A stretch of 64,000 nt of DNA from Erythrophleum ivorense. Lineage: Eukaryota; Streptophyta; Magnoliopsida; Fabales; Fabaceae. The DNA is taken from assembly GCA_026724425.1 (NCBI GenBank), contig JAIUCV010000002.1, positions 9,739,001 through 9,803,000 on the forward strand, given 5' to 3'. The first letter of the stretch is position 1, and the number at the start of each line of letters is the position of its first letter. The position numbers were made by a program, and so were the translations under genes. Shown one piece after another: positions 12,055 through 24,200 of this stretch. The notes beneath the pieces were generated by a model that saw only the letters and a list, made by a program, of their open reading frames with translations, did not search any database and was not told where the DNA came from.

Positions 12055-13708
12055 CAAATTGACCTTCTTTTACAAGAAAATGAAGGAAAACGAAAGCCAT
12101 TGCTGTTAGAATCGGACAGATTTTATCTATCATTCCAACATTACCGTTCTCTGCTTCAATGTCCAAACTGTTTGACTCAAATAGTTTAATTAGTCACGTC
12201 TCAAATAATAGGATGACGCGTCATCACCACATGTTCCATCCATTTCCGTGTCCGACACTGTTCTGAGTTCGAAGTTTCCACGTAAAATGAGGTTTCGCAT
12301 ATTGATGTTGTAAAATGACAACTTTATCTACATAAACGAGTATTTCATGATAGAAACAACTAGCCATGTTGTAGTGACATGTGTGCAATAGGGGAAGCTA
12401 GCGTGAAAGGATTAGATGATCCTTAAAAAAATAATCTGTAAAAATAACAGTCTTTGACTCTTCGTCCTCAAGTTTTATTTGGGATTTTTAAAGATTCAAA
12501 GCTTATCTCTTCACAGAGGTACCTAACAAAATGAAAATGCATGGAGTTTTACATTTGAGAATATATACATAGGTGGTAACAATACAAATGTTGTTGTCTT
12601 GGGCTGTTTCATTGTTTTTCTAAAACTTGCTTGATAAAGCTTAGGCTGCTTTGATTTATATAATGGACTGGAAAGCCTTCATCTGCGATGCTCTCAATAA
12701 TGCATTTTCAGACAAAGAAAGCATTTTTTATTGAGCATAGATTTTAAGAAAATGTCAATCACTGCAAGATTCATGGAATATTATTAAAGGGAACATTGTC
12801 TGTCTTTTCCAATTGAAAAGCTTCATTGAATCGTGATAAATGGATTGTGTTCCTCCTTTTGCAAAATTTTTTGATTATGCAGCCTAACAAGTGAGGCCAC
12901 AAATCTCAAATGGCCCCTTCTTTTTGACCCAACCTATTGCATTGTGTTCCTCCTTTTGCAAAACCTTTTTTTGAGTAAATTAACTATTTAGTTTTAAAAA
13001 ATTACCCTCCCCTTAATTAGGCAAAGTCACAACCTCTCTCTTAATAAATTGGCTAACATATGACATGAATGAGAATTTGTGTAATCATTTACTTACAATA
13101 TAGACTTATTCAAATGTTTTGAACCCTTAAAATAATATTATTTTGTCTAATATTCAAATGTTTTAAGCCCTTAAAATGATATTATTTTGTCTAAATTCAC
13201 AAAACTTAGAGGTATAACGATGTTGCCTTTTAGGATCGGCTCTTGTCACACTAGACACAATAACATTATTTTAGAGTTCAAGACATGGACAAAATTAGTT
13301 ATGAGATGCTTAGACTCTTGATTATGATATATGTCATCTAGTTCGTTATTTTATTAAATAGAGAGACTATTTTAATTTAAAAAAGTTTAAAGACTAAATT
13401 GAAAGACTTTAAAACTAAAAAATTAAATTGAGAGAATAATTATCTTTTAAATTAAATTATTTATTTATTTAAATTTAATTTCTCAAAATCGAAGGAAAAA
13501 AAACCAAACCCGTCCCCTTTCGTAACGGCTATGGGCTTATGCTATTCGCTAGCCAGATGAAGCTGTCACCGTGCAACCTTATAAATAACAAGTTTATGAA
13601 ATTCTTGATGAAAATAGTAAAATAATTTGTTGCCATATCAAGGACTTACTTTTTTTATCATACTCATCGACTACCTGTAGTTCTCATGATTTTTTGTGTG
13701 AAGGTCAT

Positions 13709-13760
13709 AATATATATATATATATATATATATATCTCTCTCTCTCTCTCTCTCTCTCTC
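13709..13760. repeat. Compound TA/TC microsatellite
   Basis: About 13 TA units followed by about 13 TC units. It aligns to the simple TA repeat at 9006-9028 in the other duplication copy. Confidence 0.9.
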
Positions 13761-14550
13761 AAATAAAATAAAGTAATTAAAAGAGGTAGAATAGTCCTCA
13801 ATAAATTAGAGGCCGAGGCAGGACCAGTGGGAGCTTAGACCTCTGCCATTTTGGAGATAATTAATCCTTATATAAAAATTTTGATAAAAACTAAATATGA
13901 TCTTTAAAAGAAATTAAAATTTGCATATAATTTTTTATAAAATTATCTATGGCTCTCAATTTTTTTTGTTTTGCCTTCGCCCCTTTCTGACTTTATATAA
14001 TTTTTGTTCATTCAGTTTTTTTTTTCCTTTTAAATGAACAATACGAAAAAAGAAAAGTGATAAGTACAAATATGCTATTGGAAGTAAAAAATAATTCAGG
14101 TATAACAAGCGTTTAAAATACTGCTTTTATAAAGAAAGCAAAAAAGAAAATATCACATCAAAAGGAAGGGGAAAAAATGAACGTACCATAGTTTTCCAAC
14201 CGATGTTAATTACGTAATTATTAAAATATGTGGTAGCCGGTGAGAGAATCTTCACATGATAGGATGGATTTTTCTTCGGGTTAGGTGCCGTGTGAAATTA
14301 ATTTCAAGGTTTCTCTTTATGTCAAAAACATTATTTTTAAAATAATCAAACTCTATGAGAAAATAATTTATTTTAATCTTAAGGTAAATGTACAATGATT
14401 GATATATAGATATTTATCAATTTATCCCTTGATGTAGAGTTACTCAACATAATAGTTATCCACAACAATAATACCCCAACTCTAATGGTAGAAATCCCAC
14501 AAACAAAGCAAAAGGGAGGGAGACGCTTATTGGCTATGTAAGAAGTTTAA

Positions 14551-14753
14551 GCCACGTTTGATATACGAGAAAAGATATTAAAAAATATAAATTATAGGAT
14601 AAAAATGATTAAAATGTTTTTATTTAAAAATAAAAATTGTAGTATTTAAATAAAAATATGTAGTATTAAATAATAATCATACATGTATTATATTTTTTTT
14701 AAATCTTCTTTTTTTTTTCTCTAAATTCTCTAAAATCACACACCAAACGTGGC
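14551..14753. mobile_element. MITE-like element with ~20-bp terminal inverted repeats
   Basis: Left end GCCACGTTTGATATACGAG; the right end read on the other strand is GCCACGTTTGGTGTGTGATT. The interior is AT-rich and non-coding, about 203 bp in all. The matching place in duplication copy 1 (about 9720-9740) lacks it, so it inserted after the duplication or was lost from copy 1. No clear target-site duplication was found, so the superfamily is open. Confidence 0.65.
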
Positions 14754-15295
14754 GTAGAAATGTGAATACAATGAGATTGGTGAAATGTTCATACCTATAG
14801 TTTGTGGGGTTTTATATTTGTATGTCCGATCAACTTATCATGTAATTGTTAGATGATTATAGGTTATTTATTATGTTTATATCAGGGACAGTTAAAGTAT
14901 TCATATATACACTTGTCGAGCGGCATAATCTTCAAAATACTTGAAGATTCATTTAACAAAGTTTTGGAAGACTGGACTTTAGATATGGACTAATTAATTA
15001 AGCCTGATCAAAATTATAATTCATCATCACCAAAAGAACTATTAATGAGAAAAAAAGTTAAGAAGTTATAAGCATAGGATTTTTCTCTACACGATGCTGC
15101 AAATTGGAAGCATAGAATCACAATTGACGTTAAGAAAACGAATGATCCTGACGGAATTTTGCTTAAGAAAAATTGAGTGACGTTACTTCCATTCATTTAT
15201 GCTTTATTTATATTTTTACTATTCAAAAATCTCTTCGGTAAATAATGCCAAGAAATTTATTTAGTGATCTGAGCATCTAAGCAAAGTTTTATATA

Positions 15296-15971
15296 TTTTA
15301 AATTTTAATTTGGTCAATTTTTTAATTAAAAATTCTCAATCTTTTAATTTCAATGTAAATAATTTATTTACTTTCGATAAATACAATGGGCTTAAAAAAT
15401 AAATTACTTGAATTAAAAAAAAAAGATGAATTAACTAAAGCTATATAAATTAATTTGGACACCACGTAGTTGTAATAAAAAGAACTATCGACTAAATTAT
15501 GAGAAATTAAGTTAAATTGTACGTTAAACTTGTTCCGAAACACCTCAAATTATTTATACTATTCACATAATATTTATAATAATCATTTCTTAAATACGAA
15601 ATTGATATCTCAACCCGAGGTGTATAGTAATTGTCACTATTAAAGCTGACAGGGTATGCCAGATAGGATATTTATTTGCCATTACTAGCAGCAGAAGGAA
15701 ACTTATGAAACCACAACTAATTAATTTAAGAGACGAGAATATTGATTTCTAAAATAGAATTATTGAAATGGTTTCTTTGATTGGAGTCAAATAGTGTCTG
15801 CGCCATGCATGCACATCCCTTTAAGTAATTCAATATCTAACTCGCCGCAACGGCAAAGTTGATTTGAAATAAATTATTATTGTTTTAGCACAGTAAATAT
15901 ACAATTTGGTCCTCATTCCCATCCATATTCACACTTGTACAAGCAATTTCAATATAAATTCAAGAATTATA
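15296..15971. other. Presumed upstream region of the MOT1-like gene
   Basis: This stretch has no match in duplication copy 1. It is AT-rich and no decisive promoter motif stands out. The leader contains an imperfect direct repeat: a segment starting CCTCATTCCCATCCATATTC near 15911 recurs as CCTCGTTCCCATTCATATTC near 16012. Confidence 0.4.
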
Positions 15972-16079
15972 ATGTTAGGAGATATGTCTACCGATTCCAA
16001 TATAAATAAACCTCGTTCCCATTCATATTCACACCAGTACAAAGCTATACTACTCCCATTCACATTTCAAGCATCATCC

Positions 16080-17483
16080 ATGGCACCCCCGAACCCTCCA
16101 TTTTCAGACCTTGAAGCACCCCAAACCCCTCACACCTCTGGCTTCTCGGCCAACCTCCTTCTACACAAACTCAAAGCCAACTTGGCTTTCCGTTCTAAAT
16201 GGGCTGAACTGAATGGAGCCATGGGAGACCTTGGCACATACATACCTATAGTACTGGCTCTCACACTAGCCAGAGACCTCAACCTTGGCACCACATTGAT
16301 TTTTACGGGGATCTACAACGTTATCACCGGGGCCATTTATGGGGTACCTATGCCTGTCCAGCCCATGAAGTCCATCGCCGCCGAATCCCTCTCCGATGCC
16401 AACTTCGGAGTGCCGGAGATCATGGCCGGTGGAATATTGACTGGCGGGGTCTTGTTGGTGCTGGGTATAACGGGGTTGATGCAGCTTGTGTACAAGTTCA
16501 TTCCTTTATGCGTTGTCAGGGGGATTCAGCTGGCACAAGGCTTATCCTTTGCTTTGACCGCAGTTAAATACGTTAGAATGATGCAAGATTTACCAAAGTC
16601 TAAATCTTTAGGGAACCGAGGATGGTTTGGTTTGGATGGGTTGGTTTTGGCTATTCTATGTGTTTGCTTTATTGTCATAGTGAACGGAGCTGGTGAAGAT
16701 CATGATGGCAGAGAAAGTACCAATTTGGATGACCAACAGAAGGCAGAAGAAGATGCAAGAAACAGAACAAGCAGAGCGAGAAAGATTGTTATCTCTCTTC
16801 CTTCAGCTTTCCTAGTGTTCGTATTGGGTGTCATTTTGGCCTTCATAAGAAATCCTAAAGTGGTGCATGACATCAAATTTGGACCATCCTCTTTTGAAGT
16901 GGTGAAAATTTCTGAACATTCATGGAAACAAGGCTTTATAAAGGGCACAATTCCTCAACTCCCATTATCAATTCTCAACTCTGTGATAGCAGTTTGCAAG
17001 TTATCATCAGATCTATTCCCAGAAAAGGAAGTCTCAGTCACTTCAGTGTCAGTGACTGTGGGATTGATGAATTTGGTAGGTGGGTGGTTTGGGGCTATGC
17101 CAAGCTGTCATGGGGCAGGTGGGCTAGCAGGTCAGTACAAGTTTGGTGGCAGGAGTGGAGGGTGCGTGGCTCTTCTGGGTGCAGCCAAATTGGTGTTGGG
17201 TTTGGTATTGGGAAGTTCTATAGCACACATTTTGAAACAGTTTCCAGTGGGTATCTTGGGGGTGTTGCTCTTGTTTGCTGGGATTGAGCTGGCTATGGCT
17301 GCAAGGGACATGAATTCAAAAGAGGATTCCTTTGTGATGCTCATTTGTACAGCAGTTTCACTGGTGGGTTCAAGTGCAGCTCTTGGGTTCTTGTGTGGAA
17401 TTATTGTTTTTGTTCTTCTTAAGCTAAGGAATTGGACAAAGGGTCAACCACTTTCAACCATTTGGATGCATGGAACCCCTTAA
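16080..17483 (+). CDS. MOT1: MOT1-type molybdate transporter
   Basis: An intronless gene encoding 467 residues, close to the roughly 460 typical of plant MOT1 proteins (sulfate-transporter-like, SULTR5 branch), which carry molybdate across plasma, vacuolar or organelle membranes to supply molybdenum-cofactor enzymes. Family motifs are intact: MGDLGTYIP from residue 48, MPVQPMKSIAA from about 91, and GGWFGAMPSCHGAGG from about 334, with around ten hydrophobic segments between them. A charged loop rich in D, E, R and K lies near residues 206-240. I chose the ATG at 16080 (TCCATGGCA, good context) because the product then matches family length. The frame is open upstream, with in-frame ATGs at 15972 and 15984, so a longer N-terminus is possible. 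A likely poly(A) signal AATAAA is at 17682-17687. The gene is missing from the equivalent place in the first duplication copy. Which paralogue (MOT1;1 or MOT1;2) cannot be told. Confidence 0.95.
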   Translation: MAPPNPPFSDLEAPQTPHTSGFSANLLLHKLKANLAFRSKWAELNGAMGDLGTYIPIVLALTLARDLNLGTTLIFTGIYNVITGAIYGVPMPVQPMKSIAAESLSDANFGVPEIMAGGILTGGVLLVLGITGLMQLVYKFIPLCVVRGIQLAQGLSFALTAVKYVRMMQDLPKSKSLGNRGWFGLDGLVLAILCVCFIVIVNGAGEDHDGRESTNLDDQQKAEEDARNRTSRARKIVISLPSAFLVFVLGVILAFIRNPKVVHDIKFGPSSFEVVKISEHSWKQGFIKGTIPQLPLSILNSVIAVCKLSSDLFPEKEVSVTSVSVTVGLMNLVGGWFGAMPSCHGAGGLAGQYKFGGRSGGCVALLGAAKLVLGLVLGSSIAHILKQFPVGILGVLLLFAGIELAMAARDMNSKEDSFVMLICTAVSLVGSSAALGFLCGIIVFVLLKLRNWTKGQPLSTIWMHGTP

Positions 17484-17811
17484 TTAGCTACTGATCAGAA
17501 GTGTCAAACACGTAAAAGTTGTATATCTGTATTCTGTAGTACTTTGGTATAAATACTAGCCAGTTTGTGTTGGGTTGTATAACAATGACGTTGTAAGAAG
17601 AAGAAACTAGGTATGCGAGAGATTTGGGATAGTTTGTTGCATACCGTCTTAAATTCAGTCTTTCGAGCCACAATGTAACCAAATAAAGAAATATTTTGTA
17701 CGATTATGGAGTCTTTTTCCTCCTCTTTTTAGTTATAAGAGCTAAATGGGACTTTTATAAAAAGAACAATTTTCACTCAATTTATAATTCTACAGTATAT
17801 AAAGGATATTG

Positions 17812-18026
17812 TGAGCTCGTTTGGTACTTGAAAAATTAAGAATAAGAAAAAAAAAATTATAGATAAGAAATACTCATAATACTCTTATTTTTAATTATTG
17901 AATAATTATTATTAAAAAAATATTAAATAATAATTTAATAATAATTATAAGGATAAAATTAAAAAATTTTTTAACTTTTCCATTTCCATTGTTTTTTCCA
18001 TCGCGTTTTCCAGTTACCGAACGGGC
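17812..18026. mobile_element. MITE-like element with short inverted ends
   Basis: Left end GCTCGTTTGGTACTTGAAAA; the right end on the other strand is GCCCGTTCGGTAACTGGAAAA-like (about 4 mismatches and one gap). The interior is AT-rich and non-coding, about 215 bp. It lies just beyond the MOT1-like gene, in a stretch that duplication copy 1 lacks. No target-site duplication was identified. Confidence 0.5.
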
Positions 18027-18877
18027 GATAAGTTTCAATTATTGCTAACTTTTGCATTTTACATGTATAGTATGTACAATAAGAGTATATTTGGATTGAA
18101 AAGAATTGAAAAAATAAATAAATAAAATTTTGATATTGATATCTTATTTAATTTATATTTAAATAAATATTTTTCTTTTTTTCATTCATCCTTCTCAATT
18201 CAGACATATTTTAAAGGAAAAAAGTTATATCTAACTAAATTAAAATTAAAATTTTATTTTTCTTCTATTCCTCTCAATCTACACATACTCTAAAAGAAGT
18301 TAGTTCTGTTACAAAATCTTGTGAGTGTTTTGGTTGTATTAGTTAATTGCATCTATGTTTCATTTGTGTGCATGATATGCTGCGAGTGAGGGTAGATTCC
18401 ATATTCTTGTTGGCCCAAAAAAAAAAGGGGGTAGATTCGTGCTTTCAAGTCAGAATAGAACGAACCACAAACCAAAAAGAACACCTTGTCCATTATGAAC
18501 TAAAGAGAAATTATTAATCAACGTTTGGAATATCATCTGAAGATCTGATGCAAAACTGATAATAATGGCGAAATGGCACGGCGTGACGCTATTGCAATTT
18601 TTGGAATCGCCCAAAAAACAAGAATTTAACCATTACTAGCAGTGTTTTTTTCCTCCTCTCAAATTAACTTTATCAACATTTGATCATTTCCAATGCTAAT
18701 TACAAATATTTTTGACATTAATTGGATATATGCCAATAGCCAAGAATAAGACCTTTGTTTTCACCAATTCTCTCACCACATAAATGCAATCCCCATTATC
18801 CCGGTGAAGAATAAGAATAAAGATTTAAACCCATCATATGCTTTGCCAAATGAATGATTAACCACTTTTTCATCCAA

Positions 18878-20860
18878 GCTAATACCCACATTTACATTCA
18901 TAGCACACTAGAGTTCTGTTCATGCAGCTTTCCACTATATGTCCACAGTTGCAAAGATAAAAGAGTAAATTATTTTTTCTCCCTCTTATAAATGTTTAAA
19001 TTACATATCCTCCTCTTTTATTATAAAAATAAATACAAATTCTTTTGAAACTATAATATAACAAAAGCTCTCTTAAAATAATATTGATTTCTTTTATGAA
19101 AAATATAATTTATTAAAAATATTTATAAACTGTTATGTATGTTATTGAAAACTATAAATTTTAATTTATTCTGAATTAAATATGTATATAATACTTGTTA
19201 TATATGTTATATAAATAATTTATATATAAAGATAGTTTAGTCAAAATAAATATAATTGTAGTACATCTTTTGTTGCAGGATATAAGTGTAAATTTTTAAA
19301 ATAGAGGAGACAAATCATATAATTTAGATATCTTTCATAGGATAAAAGTGTAATTATTAACTGAATCAAACAAAGTATCCAAAATAAAGTGCAATCTATC
19401 ATCAAAATATTTTAGTCAGAAATATATGACCCACCTATTGGAGTAAGAATAGCTCTGTTTCTTCATGCCAGATTTTATTCACGCCTACTCATCTTAGGTG
19501 TTTAAATTAAGAGGGTTCTCTCTTTCTTTTACACCAAGGGACAGAATGTTAAAAAGAAGAGTTAAAAACCTTGAAGCACTTGCGAAGTTTATAGTATACT
19601 GGACGGTTATCTTCCAACAAGACATTATTATCTTGAGCATATATATATATATATATATATAAAACAGACACTATTATCTTGAGCATTTAATAATATAATC
19701 ACCTACATTACCTATTTGCCTTTACTTTTCTAAAGGCCACACTCCCTAGACGCTCCACTCTGAAGTCCACAATATGGCTTCTTGTGTCTCAAGTTGGTGC
19801 TTGACTCATATTTCTCAAATGAGACCCTCTCAGCTTGGATGGTTAGTCATGATTGCATAAATAAACAATTGGTCCCCCACTTCATCGTAGGCTACTTAAA
19901 GAAATAATGGCTGGAACAGTGAAGGTTCAATCTGAAACAGTGACAGAAAAATGCAACCAAAAGTGGCTATTCTTATACGATTCTTCTATTTAGTTCTCTA
20001 AATATGCTGTCTATTATTTTTTTTTCCAAGTAATTTACTATGTAAGTAATAATTTATAATAAGCAAAGGCAAGGAGAACGTTTTCTCTGTGACAACTTGC
20101 ACGCAAATTCTTTCCCGAGATGATTTGGTAATCAAATCAGCATAATCTTTCGCAGCGATGGAGAAAAAAGAACTGTCGAGTTAAAAGAGTTGCTCCTCAT
20201 GTAAATATTAGTGTATAAACACAGTTAACCATGTAGCCGTCGAAAAAATCATCTCGCGAGTGACTTTAGCATATTCGGTTTCAGTAAGAGCACTAGAGAT
20301 GATGATATTGATCGTCTTCAACATTTGACAGAGGACTAACTCAACTAGGTAATCCATCTTCAGTTCATTGGTCTAGGATCATTATCGTTCTCCAACATCA
20401 TAATGTACACAAAAATTCCACGTCATACTTTCCCCTTCCCAAGTTTATGCGCTCAAAATCAAGATATTAACGAGGGAGTTGGAGTTGAAGATGCACATGC
20501 CACTCTGCCATAACTAATCAATTTAAGAACCAAATTCTCAAAGGTATGGTTACCATAGACCAGGAAGGCTATACCAATGTTTACATATAATACAAAAGTG
20601 TCGAATATGTACCATATACCATGCCATAGCTAATTCACTTCAGAACCACCACACTCTCAACGATTAATTTCTCTTTTGTTGGTCCATGTCTAGCTATGCG
20701 ATAGTGCAAAGAGAAGGGAGGTGGGAGAAATGGCAAAGTTGAGAGAGAAACCACGTTCACCGAGTCATGTACCACAAAAAACAGCAGACTACCTTGTGAA
20801 TCAAGTGCCAGTCCACTATTACCTAATCTAAGAAAAAGGGGGCTATAATTCTATTCAGAT
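18878..20860. other. Intergenic spacer between MOT1-like and EPCR-like genes
   Basis: No coding sequence recognised. A TA microsatellite lies at 19639-19662, between direct repeats of a TATTATCTTGAGCAT block (about 19626 and 19671). A loosely duplicated ~125-bp segment may lie near 20490-20670. The far end probably contains the 3' end of the EPCR-like transcript, which comes from the minus strand. Confidence 0.4.
19639..19662. repeat. TA microsatellite
   Basis: About twelve TA units between two copies of a short direct repeat. Confidence 0.85.
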
Positions 20861-21293
20861 GGTGTTTTATTATTCGGTCCGTTTCTCTTTTCATATTTAA
20901 CATTTGAACCTGAGGTTAAGGAGAAAAAGCAGGGAGAAGGGCAAAAAAAAAAAATCTGTACAAATATTGGCAGCCAAAATTCCATGACCCATTAATGGCA
21001 ATGCAACAGTCCTGAACTGCAGATCTCAACCTGGAGAAAGTTCTGGCGGTCAGAGCTTGCTGAGTACAATTTGAAGCAACAAAATCTCCTCCGTCTCATT
21101 GCTCTCAGACCTCAAGACTGAAGTTCGCTACGGAATATCTGGATATTGACAAAAAAGCACCACCATTGACAAAGTAAAAACCAGACCCATGTCTAGCCGA
21201 AAAAAAAAAGTGGAATTTACTTACTTGTCTCTATGCAGCTCTGTTGCAAATTGAAGGGATCCACGATGTTGCCAGTGTCAGATGTTTGTCGTG

Positions 21294-24200
21294 TCATCTC
21301 TGCCTATCACCATTTGAGTCCTCAGAAGCTTTCATTGCTTCAGCAGTCATAAGAGCAGCCACAGCCTTGTGAATTGCTAGGTCTGCTCTGTAGAGCAATC
21401 TTTGAGCCCTCTCTCTCTTTAACTTAGCCATGTTAAGCGCACGCTGAGCAGCACCTGAGGCATCACGCAACCTAAATTCATCATGGTCTGAGCCATCAAA
21501 TTGTTCAATCCCATGCCTCAGAGAGCCATCTACCACGTACTGCCTGTGGTCTGGCAAGTCATAACCCATATTCCAACTACTAACCCCATTTCTCTTTCCT
21601 GACATTCTGTGACTGGGAGAAGCCATCATCTGTGAATTATTATGATATATAAATGTCCCAAATTTCTTTGACTTGCTCCTGTGAAATTTGGGGACACGAT
21701 TTCTATCATACCCATCATTGCTCAATGAAAGAAATCCCATGCTGCCAGCATCACGTGGTGAGAATACCCTTGGTGAGGTCAGAGACAATGGAGAATCATC
21801 CAAAGAGTCATAATTATGGCCTAGGTATGTGAGCTTTTCATCACCAAACACAAAGCCATTCATTCTCCTTCCTGAGTGAAAAACAATAAGATAAGAAAAG
21901 GTTCATTATATGTTAATGATAAACAGCACTGGTGTTAGCATGAAAACAAACACTCACCAAAAGTGTGAAAACCATCCTGTTCACCTAGAATACTGTTTGT
22001 ATGCCCAGAAACTGAAAATTTCTTTTGCGATCGATGTTTCGATCCTTTGTTTGGTACTTCCAAACCCCTTGGTTTCAAACAGAAAGCAAACATGGGTGGC
22101 TTCTCCAAAGCTGCAACCTTATCCAGGCATCCATAGGAAGTGGGAGTATTATTCTTGGTTATAGCTACTTCCCACTCTCTTACTTCTTGTTGGTATCTTT
22201 CCCACAGAGGAGGCTGAACAGAGCATAAAAATTTAGAGATTACATTTCAGAAAATTAATGATCGATCATACAGATCATGTACACAAGAAAAATGGCACTA
22301 TAGGTCTATGGGTGTAAGTAGAAATTGTGCGGGGATTTGAAGTATAAAATAGATAAATTAAACAAAGCCATCATGCTTCAAATCTTTCTGTAGTAATTGA
22401 TTCCTCCAAAAGCAAACATCCATCAAAGGACTTGATACAAATATAAATAAATAAATCTTTTTCCCATATAACAAATGAGCACAACACTCTGAGGATTCAG
22501 AAAGGTGAATTGTCAGAAGTGAACCCCAAACATCAAATCCTCTCATACAAAAACATATTGCAGCAGTTCATGCAAGCATTTAATTAAACACACTGGAATC
22601 AACGATATCTGTCAAATGAATAACCACCCACAAAAACAACCTGCACTAAGGATATTATCACCAAAACCACATAAAACCTAGAAAACAAACATTTACCACA
22701 TAATTTCATACAATCACAAACATCTTACTTCCTTGAACTTTTTTCTGTCAATTCATTTTAGGCCTGGGAAAAAAAAAAGAGACAGTAAAATTCTTCAAAA
22801 GTGTGATCTCCTGGGGAATGTGGTGTTTACAAATGGAACAGCAAACCAGAATTTTTAATCAGAAGTATTTTCCCTCCTATCTTGGGTGAGACAGTTGCTT
22901 TCTTAATTTCCTCAGGGTGTCAGCAGATGGTTTGGGGAGATTCTCTTACTGATTTAAGAAGCATTGCTAAGCCTAAATTTCTTTTCTTTTCCTTTTTATC
23001 TTTGATTTTTTATGTTTCTTTGGTTGTTCAAGGAGGACTTATAATCCTCCTTTGTACTTCCTCCTCTTAATAACCTGAACATAGAAGTGTAACAAAGCCA
23101 TGAACCAAGTTAAGGCTAGAGTTCAATCCTTCCTCCCACTCCCTCCTTGAAGCCATTCTCCTTATTTATCTCTCCAAGGGCAGTCTCTCATTTTATGTTC
23201 AGTCAAGAATGATAATTTGGAGAGTACCTGAAAATGTCGTACTAAAGCCATTCCCTTCTTCTGCCTTCTCTGCTCCCAATGTCCATAGATGATTTTGACT
23301 ACACACAAAGGCCCAACATCAGCCATGATTTCCTCTATTTCATTAGGTGTAAACTGGTCATGTTGACGAGAGTATGCAGCCTTCTCAAACATGTCCATTG
23401 TCTTCTCAAACATCTCTGATATTCCCTCCAAGCTATTGTTGCCCTTTTCAGAATTCTGAATGTTTAAAATCCACTGCTCATCCTTGCTATCCATGTCGTA
23501 CAAGACTCTAGAAGGATTTAAAGCCATCTCAACATCTGTTTCAACTTGTTGAAAATACTTGGAGCCACGAACAAATGTAACTTCAGGCCCATTGTCATCA
23601 TTTTCCTCTATCAAACGAACACCAGGAATAGGTATGTTTTTAACTGAAGCAGCACGGATATTCCGATTGTAGCATTCCTCATGCATCTCCTTGAAAAGGG
23701 CCCACTGGCTCCTATCAGTAAATTCCAAGGTCCAATCCTTCCCTCCTTTCCACATCATAGCATGGGTGTAACGATTTGTTGATCCAGGCTGCAGAAACTG
23801 ATGTGCTTTATATGAATACCTAGTAATCCCTGAAAGTTTTACAGAAAGTTTCCACTCATTATGATCAAACAGCTCAAGTACAACTTGTGCCCCAGATTCT
23901 CTCCACCCTTTATCACCAAGGGTAATCAACATATTTGCATCACAAGATAAGGAGTCCAAATCCTTTTCAGGACCTCTAGCAACATCCGATGACTTCTTTT
24001 CATTAGCCTTTCTAATTCTCTTGTGAGGAAACCCTTTCTGATTAAGGTTTCTGTGCTTTGAACCAAAATCATACCCTGAAAAAGGCAGTGAGTATGATAC
24101 TTGCGTTCGTGGCTTTTTGGGTCCATTGCTAAATCCATTGTGGAAAGAGTCAGCATTTCCACCAGACCACCCATGTGATGAGAATCCAAAGGTTGACAAA

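Larger units (their letters stand above)
11732..18877. repeat. Tandem duplication, copy 2 (carries MOT1)
   Basis: Second, larger copy of the unit described at 7250-11590. It holds the MOT1-like gene and at least two insertions absent from copy 1 (11817-12054 and 14551-14753). It begins with a diverged duplicate of the RZFP34-like TATA box (11769-11776), so this promoter copy has no gene of its own: a leftward transcript would run into copy 1. Confidence 0.85.

Noticed and set aside
15906..16079. Longest open MOT1 frame taken as the coding start
   Set aside because: It opens with TTG, not ATG. The ATG at 16080 gives the family-typical length and good context; the ATG at 15972 is kept only as an alternative.
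21294..21863. A separate 189-residue gene on the minus strand
   Set aside because: It is the last exon of the EPCR-like gene. Phase with the exon at 22213-21958 and the conserved C-terminal helix show that they belong together.
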